Part shown: positions 15,803-22,457 of the stretch, piece after piece
Layout of the letters: each line of letters opens with the position of its first letter
Numbering within the stretch: the first letter of the stretch is position 1
Position numbers and translations under genes: made by a program
Origin: JACVCJ01 sp052437175
GTDB lineage: Bacteria > Bacteroidota > Bacteroidia > CAIKAF01
Assembly (NCBI GenBank): GCA_052437175.1
Contig: JBQVOK010000004.1
Location: 310,001 to 374,000 of the forward strand
Direction of reading: 5' to 3'
DNA: 64,000 nucleotides
Notes under the pieces: generated by a model
The model's database searches: none
The model's input: the letters and a program-made list of their open reading frames with translations, nothing else
What the model was told of the DNA's origin: nothing

Positions 15803-17764
15803 ATGGAAAATATAGACCCTTCTATTATTCGTGGTATTTTAACCACTGCTACACCTCTTATCAAATCAGTAATTGAAACTTTTGTACATCCCAAACTTGA
15901 GCAGCTTAAGAAGCGTTTTTCTACTGATTATAATAAATACCATGTACCAACAGAAGAACATTTTTCTGAATATCTGCATAGAACGTATAAGAAATTATCA
16001 ATCGTGAATACATTGGTATTTAGTAATAGTCAGAAATTGCTTAAGGAAATATATCAGCCTCTTACTATTAGTTCAGAAGGCCAAGAATTCATTGAACGAT
16101 ATAAAGTAAAATCCTTTCCTCAAGAACTATTGTCTAATTGCAACAGAATTTTAATTACAGATAATGCAGGGATGGGTAAGTCAACATTACTAAAAAAAAT
16201 ATTCTTAGACGCAATTAATGAAAAACAAGGAATACCAATACTAGTAGAGTTAAGAAGATTAAGTAAAGAGCATAAAATTATCCATGAAATTCAAGAGCAG
16301 ATAAATTCTTTGGTAAAAGACTTTGATAAAAACTTGCTTGGTGAATTATTATATGAAGGTGGTTTTCTTATTCTGTTGGATGGGTATGATGAAATTGCTA
16401 TATCTGAAAAGGAAGAGGTTACTTTAGATGTTCAATCGTTCATTTCTAAAGCGGCTAATAATTTTTTTGTCCTGACATCCAGACCGGAGAATGCACTTAC
16501 GAGTTTTGGGGAATTTCGTGGATACCATATTGAACCTTTGGAACAAAAAGAAGCCTATCAACTATTGAAAAAATATGATAAAAGTGGTACAGTATCCAAG
16601 GCTTTGATCAAGAAGTTGCAAGAGCCGGGTATGCATGGTGTCAAAGAGTTCCTAGCCAATCCTCTTTTAGTATCATTGTTGTTTACAGCTTATCAATATA
16701 AACAGCAGATCCCATTTAAAAAGCATATTTTTTATCGACAAGTGTATGACGCAAACTTTGAGCGACATGATTTATCTAAAGGTGGCGCTTATATACATAA
16801 TAAATATTCTGGACTTGATATAGACGAATTTCATAAAGTTTTACGTCATTTGGGTATTCTATGTCTTAAAGAGCAGAAGATAGAATTTTCAGAAGATGAA
16901 ATATTGGACTTGTTGCGAAGAGTGAAATTAGTATGTACTGAATTGAAATTTAAAGAGTCATATTTTTTGAAGGATATACTCGTAACGGTTCCCTTATTTA
17001 TAGCTGATGGATTGCATTATAAATGGGCGCATAAATCTATTCAGGAGTATTTTGCAGCTCAATATATATACATGGATACAAAAGAAGCACAATCAAAAAT
17101 ATTGCTTTCAATGTATAATGATAAAAATATTGATAAATATATTAATGTTTTAGATTTATATTATGATATGGACGTTTCTACATTTAGAAATACTATACTC
17201 TACGAATTTCTAAAGGAGTATAGAGATTTTTATGAAAGTACATATAGGGGGATTAGTCGTGAACTAATTCCTGAGCCTTTAATTAAGGAAAGAAAAGAAC
17301 AAATGTTTCTATTAGGAGTCTCTTTTTTTAAAACTTTGTTTGACGATAATTTTGAATTATATAGTGATTTGCATGATAATAAATATGATGGTGGTGGTGC
17401 TTCCGTATATAGGCGTTGGGGCGAAGTAGATACATTGTGTTGTACATATAGTGTAAGTCCTAAATATTCAATTTTTAGTATTTTAAACAGTAGAAATCCA
17501 GGATTGATAGAAGGTTTTTATGTGAATAATAGGCATGAATCTTTACAATTTAATGCGAATCATATTGAGGAATATTATTTTCTGTATTACTTAACAGATG
17601 AATCTGATTGTTTATTTAATGCCCCTGATAATTTTAGTAAAGTAACAGGTTATATTGAAGACGCGAAAATGGCAGGTTTTCGAGTTAGAAGTGAAAAAGC
17701 TTTTAAGTTGTTGGATGAGATTGAAATAGAGAAATCGAATGTAGAGCGTTTTTCAATATTTTAA
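15803..17764 (+). CDS. NACHT-domain STAND NTPase, candidate anti-phage protein
   Basis: A 653-residue STAND NTPase. An N-terminal helical region (1-110) precedes the NACHT core: Walker A DNAGMGKST (120-128), Walker B FLILLDGYDE (188-197) and the sensor TSRPE (225-229). The helical/winged part ends in WAHKSIQEYFAAQYIY. The C-terminal 180 residues are alpha/beta and lack leucine-rich or TPR repeats, so any sensor is short. Bacterial NACHT proteins (bNACHT/Avs-like) act in phage defence by oligomerising on infection; some have a short C-terminal domain as here. No separate effector domain is obvious. Strong AT bias and A-ending codons compared with neighbours point to recent transfer. The gene stands alone. 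Confidence 0.85.
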   Translation: MENIDPSIIRGILTTATPLIKSVIETFVHPKLEQLKKRFSTDYNKYHVPTEEHFSEYLHRTYKKLSIVNTLVFSNSQKLLKEIYQPLTISSEGQEFIERYKVKSFPQELLSNCNRILITDNAGMGKSTLLKKIFLDAINEKQGIPILVELRRLSKEHKIIHEIQEQINSLVKDFDKNLLGELLYEGGFLILLDGYDEIAISEKEEVTLDVQSFISKAANNFFVLTSRPENALTSFGEFRGYHIEPLEQKEAYQLLKKYDKSGTVSKALIKKLQEPGMHGVKEFLANPLLVSLLFTAYQYKQQIPFKKHIFYRQVYDANFERHDLSKGGAYIHNKYSGLDIDEFHKVLRHLGILCLKEQKIEFSEDEILDLLRRVKLVCTELKFKESYFLKDILVTVPLFIADGLHYKWAHKSIQEYFAAQYIYMDTKEAQSKILLSMYNDKNIDKYINVLDLYYDMDVSTFRNTILYEFLKEYRDFYESTYRGISRELIPEPLIKERKEQMFLLGVSFFKTLFDDNFELYSDLHDNKYDGGGASVYRRWGEVDTLCCTYSVSPKYSIFSILNSRNPGLIEGFYVNNRHESLQFNANHIEEYYFLYYLTDESDCLFNAPDNFSKVTGYIEDAKMAGFRVRSEKAFKLLDEIEIEKSNVERFSIF

Positions 17765-17768
17765 TTAT

Positions 17769-17957
17769 TGTGGCGCTTATTCAAGGTTTCTGGATCCTGG
17801 CGTTGATTTGTCGGATATTAAAAAAGAGAAAAACTGTCATGCTAAGTTTGCTACTGAACTGGCGGACCGTATTTATAAAAAATACGCTCTGCATGCACAC
17901 TGCTTCTTTATCAATCTTCGGGGAAATGTGGATCTGCTGTATACGACGAATAAGTAA
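17769..17957 (+). pseudogene. orphan coding fragment downstream of the NACHT gene
   Basis: In the frame beginning at 17769 the sequence reads CGAYSRFLDPGVDLSDIKKE and continues to LRGNVDLLYTTNK before TAA at 17955. It has protein-like composition with higher GC than the NACHT gene, but no start codon and no family I recognise. It may be the tail of a gene truncated when the NACHT segment was inserted. The overlapping 66-codon frame at 17770 looks like a shadow. Confidence 0.3.
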
Positions 17958-17982
17958 GCAGAATTTCTAAAGACGGATAAAC

Positions 17983-18021
17983 AAGGGCCCGGCCGCTTTC
18001 TTCAAAGCAACGGGGCCCCTT
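17983..18021. terminator. imperfect hairpin between convergent genes
   Basis: AAGGGCCC (17983-17990) pairs with GGGCCCCTT (18013-18021) with one bulged base, and an inner GCTTT/AAAGC stem extends it. It lies 24 bp beyond the stop of the minus-strand HAD gene. The flanking T tract is weak, so factor-independent termination is uncertain. Confidence 0.4.
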
Positions 18022-18045
18022 ATTTGGTGAGAAAATTTCTTTTAA

Positions 18046-18516
18046 TTATGCATGCACAGGCTTCTGCTGATGTAACAGCGTCAGTATTTCTGCCTCTGAC
18101 TCTTCCACAAGCCCCACACTACTACCCGTAAGCACTACATGTTTTTTCAGCTCGGGAGGTAGTGTATTCAGGGACTTGTCATCATCGATGATCACAAAGT
18201 TACCGGCCAGAGGATGCTGTGAAAACCATTGCAGCAACTCTTCTTTGCGACTCTGGTTCGTATCGTTTTCAGGAAGCCTGCTGACCTTGTTCAGCTCAAT
18301 GCCCCGCAGACTGAAGATCGATTGCCATTCGGGCAGAGAATAGAGCGATTTATGCGAAGTGGTAAATACGACCTCCGCGCCGGTTGCCTGCAGGATATTA
18401 CGTAAGGCATCCGAAGCCTTTTTACTGAAGGCGGGAAAGCCGTCCGAAAGAAACTCGGGCCTGCGCCAGGACATGGCGGGAACCATTACGCCGTCGATGT
18501 CTAAAAAGATCTTCAT
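18046..18516 (-). CDS. HAD-fold phosphatase-like protein (RNA-repair-associated HAD type)
   Basis: A 156-residue small HAD-superfamily protein. Motif I is FLDIDGVM (4-11, Asp6 nucleophile and Asp8), motif II is VFTTSHKS and motif III/IV is FVIIDDDKSL. The compact form without a cap resembles the HAD domains associated with Swiss-Army-knife RNA repair proteins. It would act as a phosphatase or polynucleotide-end phosphatase in the cytoplasm, which is inference. It is last in a three-gene minus-strand set (XRE regulator, ParB-like protein, HAD protein), 15 bp after the ParB-like gene. Confidence 0.75.
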   Translation of the reverse strand: MKIFLDIDGVMVPAMSWRRPEFLSDGFPAFSKKASDALRNILQATGAEVVFTTSHKSLYSLPEWQSIFSLRGIELNKVSRLPENDTNQSRKEELLQWFSQHPLAGNFVIIDDDKSLNTLPPELKKHVVLTGSSVGLVEESEAEILTLLHQQKPVHA

Positions 18517-18531
18517 AGTACAATGTGTTTG

Positions 18532-18915
18532 TCATCCGGTTATTGCATTAAGTTCCTGAATGGGTATGCCGTTGAACCGCGCATCTTCTTCATTGAACTT
18601 CTGTATCTGTTCTTTCGTATCCCAGTCCTGTGTGTCTAATTGTACATGTTGCCAGCTGTACTGCCGGGTAGCCGGGCTGCACTGGCTGCATACCCGCCCG
18701 ATGGGCCGCCCTGCCAGCATGGAACTCAGGTAGCGGTGATGCCCGTTTATGATGAGTTGATCCGCAATTCGTATCTCATCGAATTGCAGACCGTACTGCA
18801 TTTTACGGTACATGCGGTGTAGAATGGGTACAGAGAGGGCCTGCTGACTCGGGAACAGCTCCAGCGGATTGTTCTCCAGGTACTCTTTTATGTCGTCAAT
18901 GTCTGGTGTATGCAC
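18532..18915 (-). CDS. small ParB/sulfiredoxin-like protein
   Basis: A 127-residue protein with an LIINGHHRYLSSMLAG segment (about 53-68). This resembles the nucleotide-binding DGHHR/GERR box of the ParB N-terminal/sulfiredoxin fold. Upstream residues (DEIRIADQ) fit the strand before the box. There is no HTH domain, so it is not a partition protein; related stand-alone domains are enzymes or CTP/ATP-binding switches. It lies between an XRE regulator and a HAD phosphatase-like gene, which suggests a shared role in nucleic-acid or nucleotide handling (inference). Assignment is from motif only. Confidence 0.5.
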   Translation of the reverse strand: MHTPDIDDIKEYLENNPLELFPSQQALSVPILHRMYRKMQYGLQFDEIRIADQLIINGHHRYLSSMLAGRPIGRVCSQCSPATRQYSWQHVQLDTQDWDTKEQIQKFNEEDARFNGIPIQELNAITG

Positions 18916-18953
18916 AGGATGTGTAATAAAGGTTTGTAAATGATATAGTTCGT

Positions 18954-19382
18954 TTATTTCTCACTCAGCATGCGTTCCAGGAGTTTTATCTGTTCTTCTT
19001 TGGCGGAAATTACCTCTGCGTTCAGGCGTTTTACTTCTTCAAAAGCTTCCATCAGTTTATCGAGCGGATTAAAGGTGGGCTGGTGGTTATGATTAACTCC
19101 AAAAACGGTGTGGTCTTCGAGGGAGCTGTTTGTAATCGTGTTTGAGATTATGGTTATCATCTGTTCCTCGTCAAATGTTTTAAAGGCTTCTATGGGTATC
19201 TTCAGTATGTCGGCTACGCGGCTCAGCAGTTCCTCATCTACCTGCTCACGGGCTTCCATCAGGCTTACTTTCTTTTGGTTCCAGTCTTCGCCCAGTTCCC
19301 AGGCCAGGGCATCCTGTTTCATGCCCAGCATTTCGCGGAAGCGTTTAACATTTCGTCCTTCGTGTATTTTTTTCTCTGCCAT
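18954..19382 (-). CDS. XRE-family HTH regulator with C-terminal coiled coil
   Basis: A 142-residue DNA-binding protein. The N-terminal helix-turn-helix spans about 10-65 (VKRFREMLGMKQDALAWELG, QKKVSLMEAREQVDEELL and ILKIPIEAFKTF). The last 40 residues form a coiled coil (LMEAFEEVKRLNAEVISAKE), likely for dimerisation. It is first in a minus-strand set with the ParB-like and HAD genes (38-bp gap) and probably autoregulates. A consensus promoter lies 57 bp upstream of its ATG. Confidence 0.8.
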   Translation of the reverse strand: MAEKKIHEGRNVKRFREMLGMKQDALAWELGEDWNQKKVSLMEAREQVDEELLSRVADILKIPIEAFKTFDEEQMITIISNTITNSSLEDHTVFGVNHNHQPTFNPLDKLMEAFEEVKRLNAEVISAKEEQIKLLERMLSEK

Positions 19383-19438
19383 ATCTTGTTGCTATTATCC
19401 GGTTTGTAATGTATAAGAACCTACTTTTTTGATCTCCA

Positions 19439-19469
19439 CAAATGTACGGCAGCTCTTCCGGCCTTACAA
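19439..19469 (-). promoter_or_regulatory. promoter of the XRE/ParB-like/HAD set
   Basis: On the minus strand TTG (19469-19467) is followed after 20 bp by TACATTTG (19446-19439), matching the Bacteroidota -33/-7 consensus. The start codon of the XRE gene is 56 bp downstream. Confidence 0.65.
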
Positions 19470-19573
19470 GGCAGTTAAACTGGAAAACCCCATACACCAT
19501 GCGGGAATCCGGCGTTCTGTGGGGCCTCCCAACGCATGTAAATTTATTTGCAGCGTTCGTTGTTTCGCCACAT

Positions 19574-19597
19574 AAAAAAAGCACCCCGAAGGGTGCT
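19574..19597 (-). terminator. intrinsic terminator with UUCG loop
   Basis: On the minus strand AAGCACCC-TTCG-GGGTGCTT is followed by a run of T (19580-19574). It lies directly after the stop of the 169-residue gene at 19604. Confidence 0.9.
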
Positions 19598-19603
19598 TCC
19601 TGA

Positions 19604-20113
19604 TCAGCTTTCTGTATCTGCTCCGGCCCCTGTATCGGGTGGAGTTTCCGTACCCCGGGTACCGGCTCCGGGAAAGAAGGTGCGTATGGCCTGGAATTTG
19701 GCATCGTAGGCGCCCTTATCCGTAGTCTTTTTGTACTTGGTGTAATTGTAATCGGTAAGGGCGGCCTGGTACACGTCATGATCGTGCAGGATCTTGGCAT
19801 CTCCGGCCAGTTCGCCCAGGGCGTGGAGACTGTTCAATACCTCTTCCAGGAAATTGCGGTCCTGGTAATCGGCCTCAAACTCGTTCCAGTCCACATCCGG
19901 ACTGCTCAGTGCTGGTTGTTGTACGTGGTAATCCCGTACTTTGTTAATAAACAGTTTGTTTTGTTCTCTTACCCTTCCCAGTTTGCGGCGCTGTTCGGGA
20001 CTAAGGTTACGGCTTAGGGAGCTGAGCACGCTTTCGATGGTGCTGACGGCGCTCCGGATCGTTGAAATATCTGCAGCCGTAAAGTGCAGATCAGACAAAT
20101 TACTGAGAGACAT
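19604..20113 (-). CDS. hypothetical helical protein
   Basis: A predicted 169-residue soluble protein of no family I recognise. It is mostly helical: an N-terminal helical pair (FTAADISTIRSAVSTIESVL, then SPEQRRKLGRVREQNKLFIN), an acidic middle (SPDVDWNEFEADYQDRNFLE) and a low-complexity Gly/Thr/Pro tail. The frame opens at 20149, but MSLSNLSDL at 20113 is the better start because the 12 residues before it lack similar character. It has its own UUCG-loop terminator, so it is monocistronic. Its GC content matches the chromosome rather than the AT-rich islands on either side. Confidence 0.6.
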   Translation of the reverse strand: MSLSNLSDLHFTAADISTIRSAVSTIESVLSSLSRNLSPEQRRKLGRVREQNKLFINKVRDYHVQQPALSSPDVDWNEFEADYQDRNFLEEVLNSLHALGELAGDAKILHDHDVYQAALTDYNYTKYKKTTDKGAYDAKFQAIRTFFPGAGTRGTETPPDTGAGADTES

Positions 20114-20420
20114 GACTGTAATTTTTAAGGGTGAAACATCAATGAACAATCATGCAGAGATAAAGTGCGCACTTACTTATATATACGTCGTTGTTTCCCC
20201 TTTAGTATGCTCCCGTATATCCTAAGAATATATTTTAACAGTTTTGACTGATGTTTAAGTCTATAATTAATTGAATGTTAGATATTAATGTTCTGATGTC
20301 TAATGTATTTTTTAACATCCTGAATCTGCTGTTTAACGGTCGTTATCATCTGTATTACAACCGTCTATATATGCAAATACAGGTTAAGACCTCTGTTACA
20401 CGGGTTTGGTTTGGCTTAGG
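20114..20420. other. AT-rich intergenic stretch
   Basis: I see no gene, no clear promoter and no hairpin with a T run in these 300 bases. Short frames here have no recognisable content. AT-richness rises sharply from about 20200, marking the left side of the second foreign-looking segment. Confidence 0.4.
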
Positions 20421-20592
20421 TACGGGGCCGGAGGCTTGTATATACGGGGTAAAAGGGCATCAGGTACGGGTCTGAACCTGTAGGAACAGGGGTCTGAACC
20501 CGTATATGTACGGGTCGGGACCCGTAGAGGCAGAGGTTAAAAGGCGTACTACTACGGGGTAAAAGCTGTGTGAAGGTGAAACGGAACCCGTA
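20421..20592. repeat. cluster of TACGGG/CCCGTA motifs with palindromes
   Basis: Within 172 bp TACGGG occurs five times (20421, 20443, 20465, 20509, 20553) and its complement CCCGTA three times (20499, 20521, 20587). Two pairs form inverted repeats: ACGGGTC-GG-GACCCGT (20510-20525), and ACGGGTCTGAAC with GGTCTGAACCCGT around a CCTGT/ACAGG stem (20466-20503). ACGGGGTAAAAG occurs twice. The cluster lies 104 bp upstream of the coiled-coil membrane protein gene. Confidence 0.6.
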
Positions 20593-20640
20593 CAATGAAA
20601 AAACGTATGAATTTTAACAAGAGTGTGTATTATATTCTTC

Positions 20641-20663
20641 GAAACTTAATACCTTTAAGTTTC
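20641..20663. promoter_or_regulatory. 8-bp inverted repeat upstream of the coiled-coil gene
   Basis: GAAACTTA-ATACCTT-TAAGTTTC is a perfect 8-bp inverted repeat with a 7-bp spacer. The spacer and right arm contain TACCTTTA, one base off the -7 consensus, so the repeat could be an operator over the promoter. It ends 32 bp before the ATG. Confidence 0.5.
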
Positions 20664-20695
20664 ACGTTTTAATCATCGTTTAAACACCCTGAATC

Positions 20696-22078
20696 ATGAC
20701 AAATGAAGAGAAAGATAAAATCTTAGGTTCTATTAATGAATTGGAGCGTCTAGATGTATTATCAGCAATACGTACCCAATTCCCTAACCAGAATATTGAA
20801 ACACTACAAATTAACGGTTATTTATTAAAGGCATCGGTTAATAAGTATGAGCGAGTACTGAAACAACTAAAGGCGGAGTTAAATACGGAATGTTGGATGT
20901 ATTTGCCAAATGTTTTGAACTTTATAAGCCCTAATGGAGAATTTAATCTTATTGCTAGTTTAAATAGATTGAAGTACTATGCTACTGAAAGGCTTGATAT
21001 GGGTGTTTTTCAATTAGAACTAATGAATCTGATACGATATCAAATGATATGGGGTTTCTGGGACAGATCAAGTAGGAAAGTTCACAATGTTGATGCATTA
21101 AAAATAGAGGAAGCGGTAAAGGAAATTCAACGAGGAAAGAAAGATTTGGAATTTCAGCAAAAAATGATTGATAACTTAAAGAAAAAAGTTGAACAAGAAA
21201 AAGAAGAAGTTGATACATTGATTGTAAGCTTGCAGGAAAGTATTAATGGAATTATCAAACAAAAGACAGAATCTGAGCAGAAAAATATTGAAATTCAACA
21301 GATACTAAATTATGCAACAGAGCAAAAAGGTAAAATAGATACGTCGAAGGTTGTTATAGAATTAACTTCAGATGATATAAAGGCTAAAGCTGAAGAGGCA
21401 AAAAATGAACTTTCGACATTTCAAACTGAATCCGTAAGGCTAAAGGAAGAGTTAAGGGCGGCGTTAACGGATGCAAAAGGCAAAATACAGTATATTAACG
21501 AAAGCCATAGCGATATAAAGGATAAGAGAGATTTTATTCATCTAAAAGAAGAGGAAATTGTTCATTTAGCAACTCAGGCCAGTAATGGAGCTATGGGACA
21601 TATGTTCGATAAAAGAAAGACAAGTCTTGGTAATAGTGTTCGGTTTTGGATGGTGGCTACTATTGTAGCTACATTATCCCTGCTGGCCTGGATATTTATC
21701 GTTTTTCTGTGTTTGAATACAACAGATTATGAACCAAACTGGATAAATCCCTTATTAGCAACATTAAAAACGGTGCCCGCTTTTATTATTTTGGCGTTTT
21801 GTTCCAGGCAGTACAATAAGGAACGGAGCCTGCAGGAAGAGTATGCATTTAAAGCTGCTATCGCTATGACTCTTAATGCCTATGCCGATGAGATAGAATA
21901 CAGTGAGGACCCCGATAGACGTGAGTTAATTAAGAAATCAATAGAGAAAATACATCAACAGCCTCAGATAAAAAAGGATCATTATGGATTATTTGATTTT
22001 AGCGGACGAAAGAAACGGGAAGAGTTGATGCAATACTTTAAAGAAACGCTTGAGGTGATTAAGAAAAGTAAGGCATAA
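20696..22078 (+). CDS. coiled-coil protein with two membrane helices, AT-rich
   Basis: A 460-residue protein of no family I recognise. Residues 1-135 are a mixed N-terminal domain. Residues 140-300 are strongly heptad-like (KKDLEFQQKMIDNLKKKVEQ and similar), giving a long coiled coil. Two hydrophobic helices follow at about 316-340 and 350-370, with a Tyr/Asp-containing loop between them, and then an 87-residue soluble tail. This would make a membrane-anchored protein with large cytoplasmic coiled coil. Codon use is AT-rich like the NACHT gene, so transfer is likely. It is preceded by an unusual repeat cluster and an inverted repeat. A defence or plasmid/phage-related role is possible, but the sequence does not show it. 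Confidence 0.7.
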   Translation: MTNEEKDKILGSINELERLDVLSAIRTQFPNQNIETLQINGYLLKASVNKYERVLKQLKAELNTECWMYLPNVLNFISPNGEFNLIASLNRLKYYATERLDMGVFQLELMNLIRYQMIWGFWDRSSRKVHNVDALKIEEAVKEIQRGKKDLEFQQKMIDNLKKKVEQEKEEVDTLIVSLQESINGIIKQKTESEQKNIEIQQILNYATEQKGKIDTSKVVIELTSDDIKAKAEEAKNELSTFQTESVRLKEELRAALTDAKGKIQYINESHSDIKDKRDFIHLKEEEIVHLATQASNGAMGHMFDKRKTSLGNSVRFWMVATIVATLSLLAWIFIVFLCLNTTDYEPNWINPLLATLKTVPAFIILAFCSRQYNKERSLQEEYAFKAAIAMTLNAYADEIEYSEDPDRRELIKKSIEKIHQQPQIKKDHYGLFDFSGRKKREELMQYFKETLEVIKKSKA

Positions 22079-22212
22079 ACTTGGAAATTCAATGTTATTC
22101 AATCGTATGAAGTACAAGTGCTTTTATTATTGATAAGTGGTTCTACAATAACCGTAATTACACCTGTCTTTGTCCAAGCATATTGATTTTTCAACAACCC
22201 CGCTTCGCGCAA

Positions 22213-22231
22213 ACTCCGGACTTCCGGACTC
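22213..22231. repeat. copy of a short TCCGGA intergenic repeat
   Basis: ACTCCGGACTTCCGGACTC is the reverse complement of a sequence that also occurs in the 32781-32808 repeat (GAGTCCGGAAGTCC shared). The two are in unrelated intergenic regions. Confidence 0.45.
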
Positions 22232-22242
22232 GATACTATTTC

Positions 22243-22250
22243 TATCTTTG
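22243..22250 (+). promoter_or_regulatory. -7 box upstream of tRNA-like RNAs
   Basis: TATCTTTG is an exact Bacteroidota -7 box. Transcription would begin within a few bases of the first tRNA-like element at 22260. No TTG is found at the usual -33 distance. Confidence 0.5.
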
Positions 22251-22259
22251 CTTCCGGAG

Positions 22260-22331
22260 GGACAGGTAGTTTAATAGGAAAAACGGCCGTGCATCACTCG
22301 GTAGTTATAGGTTCGAATCCTTTCCGGTCTA
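22260..22331 (+). ncRNA. tRNA-like RNA 1
   Basis: Standard tRNA geometry can be laid on these 72 bases. The acceptor arm is GGACAGG/CCGGTCT (5 Watson-Crick, one G-U, one mismatch), then U8-A9. The D arm is GTTT/AAAC with AATAGGAA loop. The anticodon arm is GCCGT/TCGGT with a 7-base loop GCATCAC. The variable loop is AGTT, and the T arm is ATAGG/CCTTT with loop TTCGAAT, the best-conserved part. Position 33 is C instead of U and the 31-39 pair is T-T, so decoding is doubtful. CCA is not encoded. It is probably a degenerate tRNA or a tRNA-like regulatory RNA. Confidence 0.5.
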
Positions 22332-22370
22332 TTCATTTTTTACTGCAAATGTTTACATTTACGATACGGA

Positions 22371-22440
22371 GCAAAGGTAGTTTAACTGAAAAAATCCCGA
22401 CCGCAACTCGGTGTTGCCGGTTTGAATCTGGCCCTTTGCT
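22371..22440 (+). ncRNA. tRNA-like RNA 2
   Basis: This 70-base element aligns with the element 40 bp upstream. The acceptor arm GCAAAGG/CCTTTGC is perfect and extends by GGA/TCC on the outside to 10 bp. It has U8-A9, a D arm GTTT/AAAA, an anticodon arm CCCGA/TCGGT with loop CCGCAAC (position 34-36 would be GCA), and a T arm GCCGG/CTGGC with loop TTTGAAT. C33 again replaces U33 and the variable loop has only three bases. A run of six T follows at 22443, so the outer stem could end transcription. Acceptor and T stems differ from element 1 by paired changes, which supports a real fold. Confidence 0.5.
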
Positions 22441-22457
22441 CCTTTTTTACCCCGATT

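Noticed and set aside
20421..20592. Possible CRISPR array
   Set aside because: The repeats are short, both orientations occur and spacing is irregular; no cas genes are near.
15803..22078. Integrative element with att sites
   Set aside because: Composition suggests transfer, but no integrase, transposase or flanking direct repeat was found.
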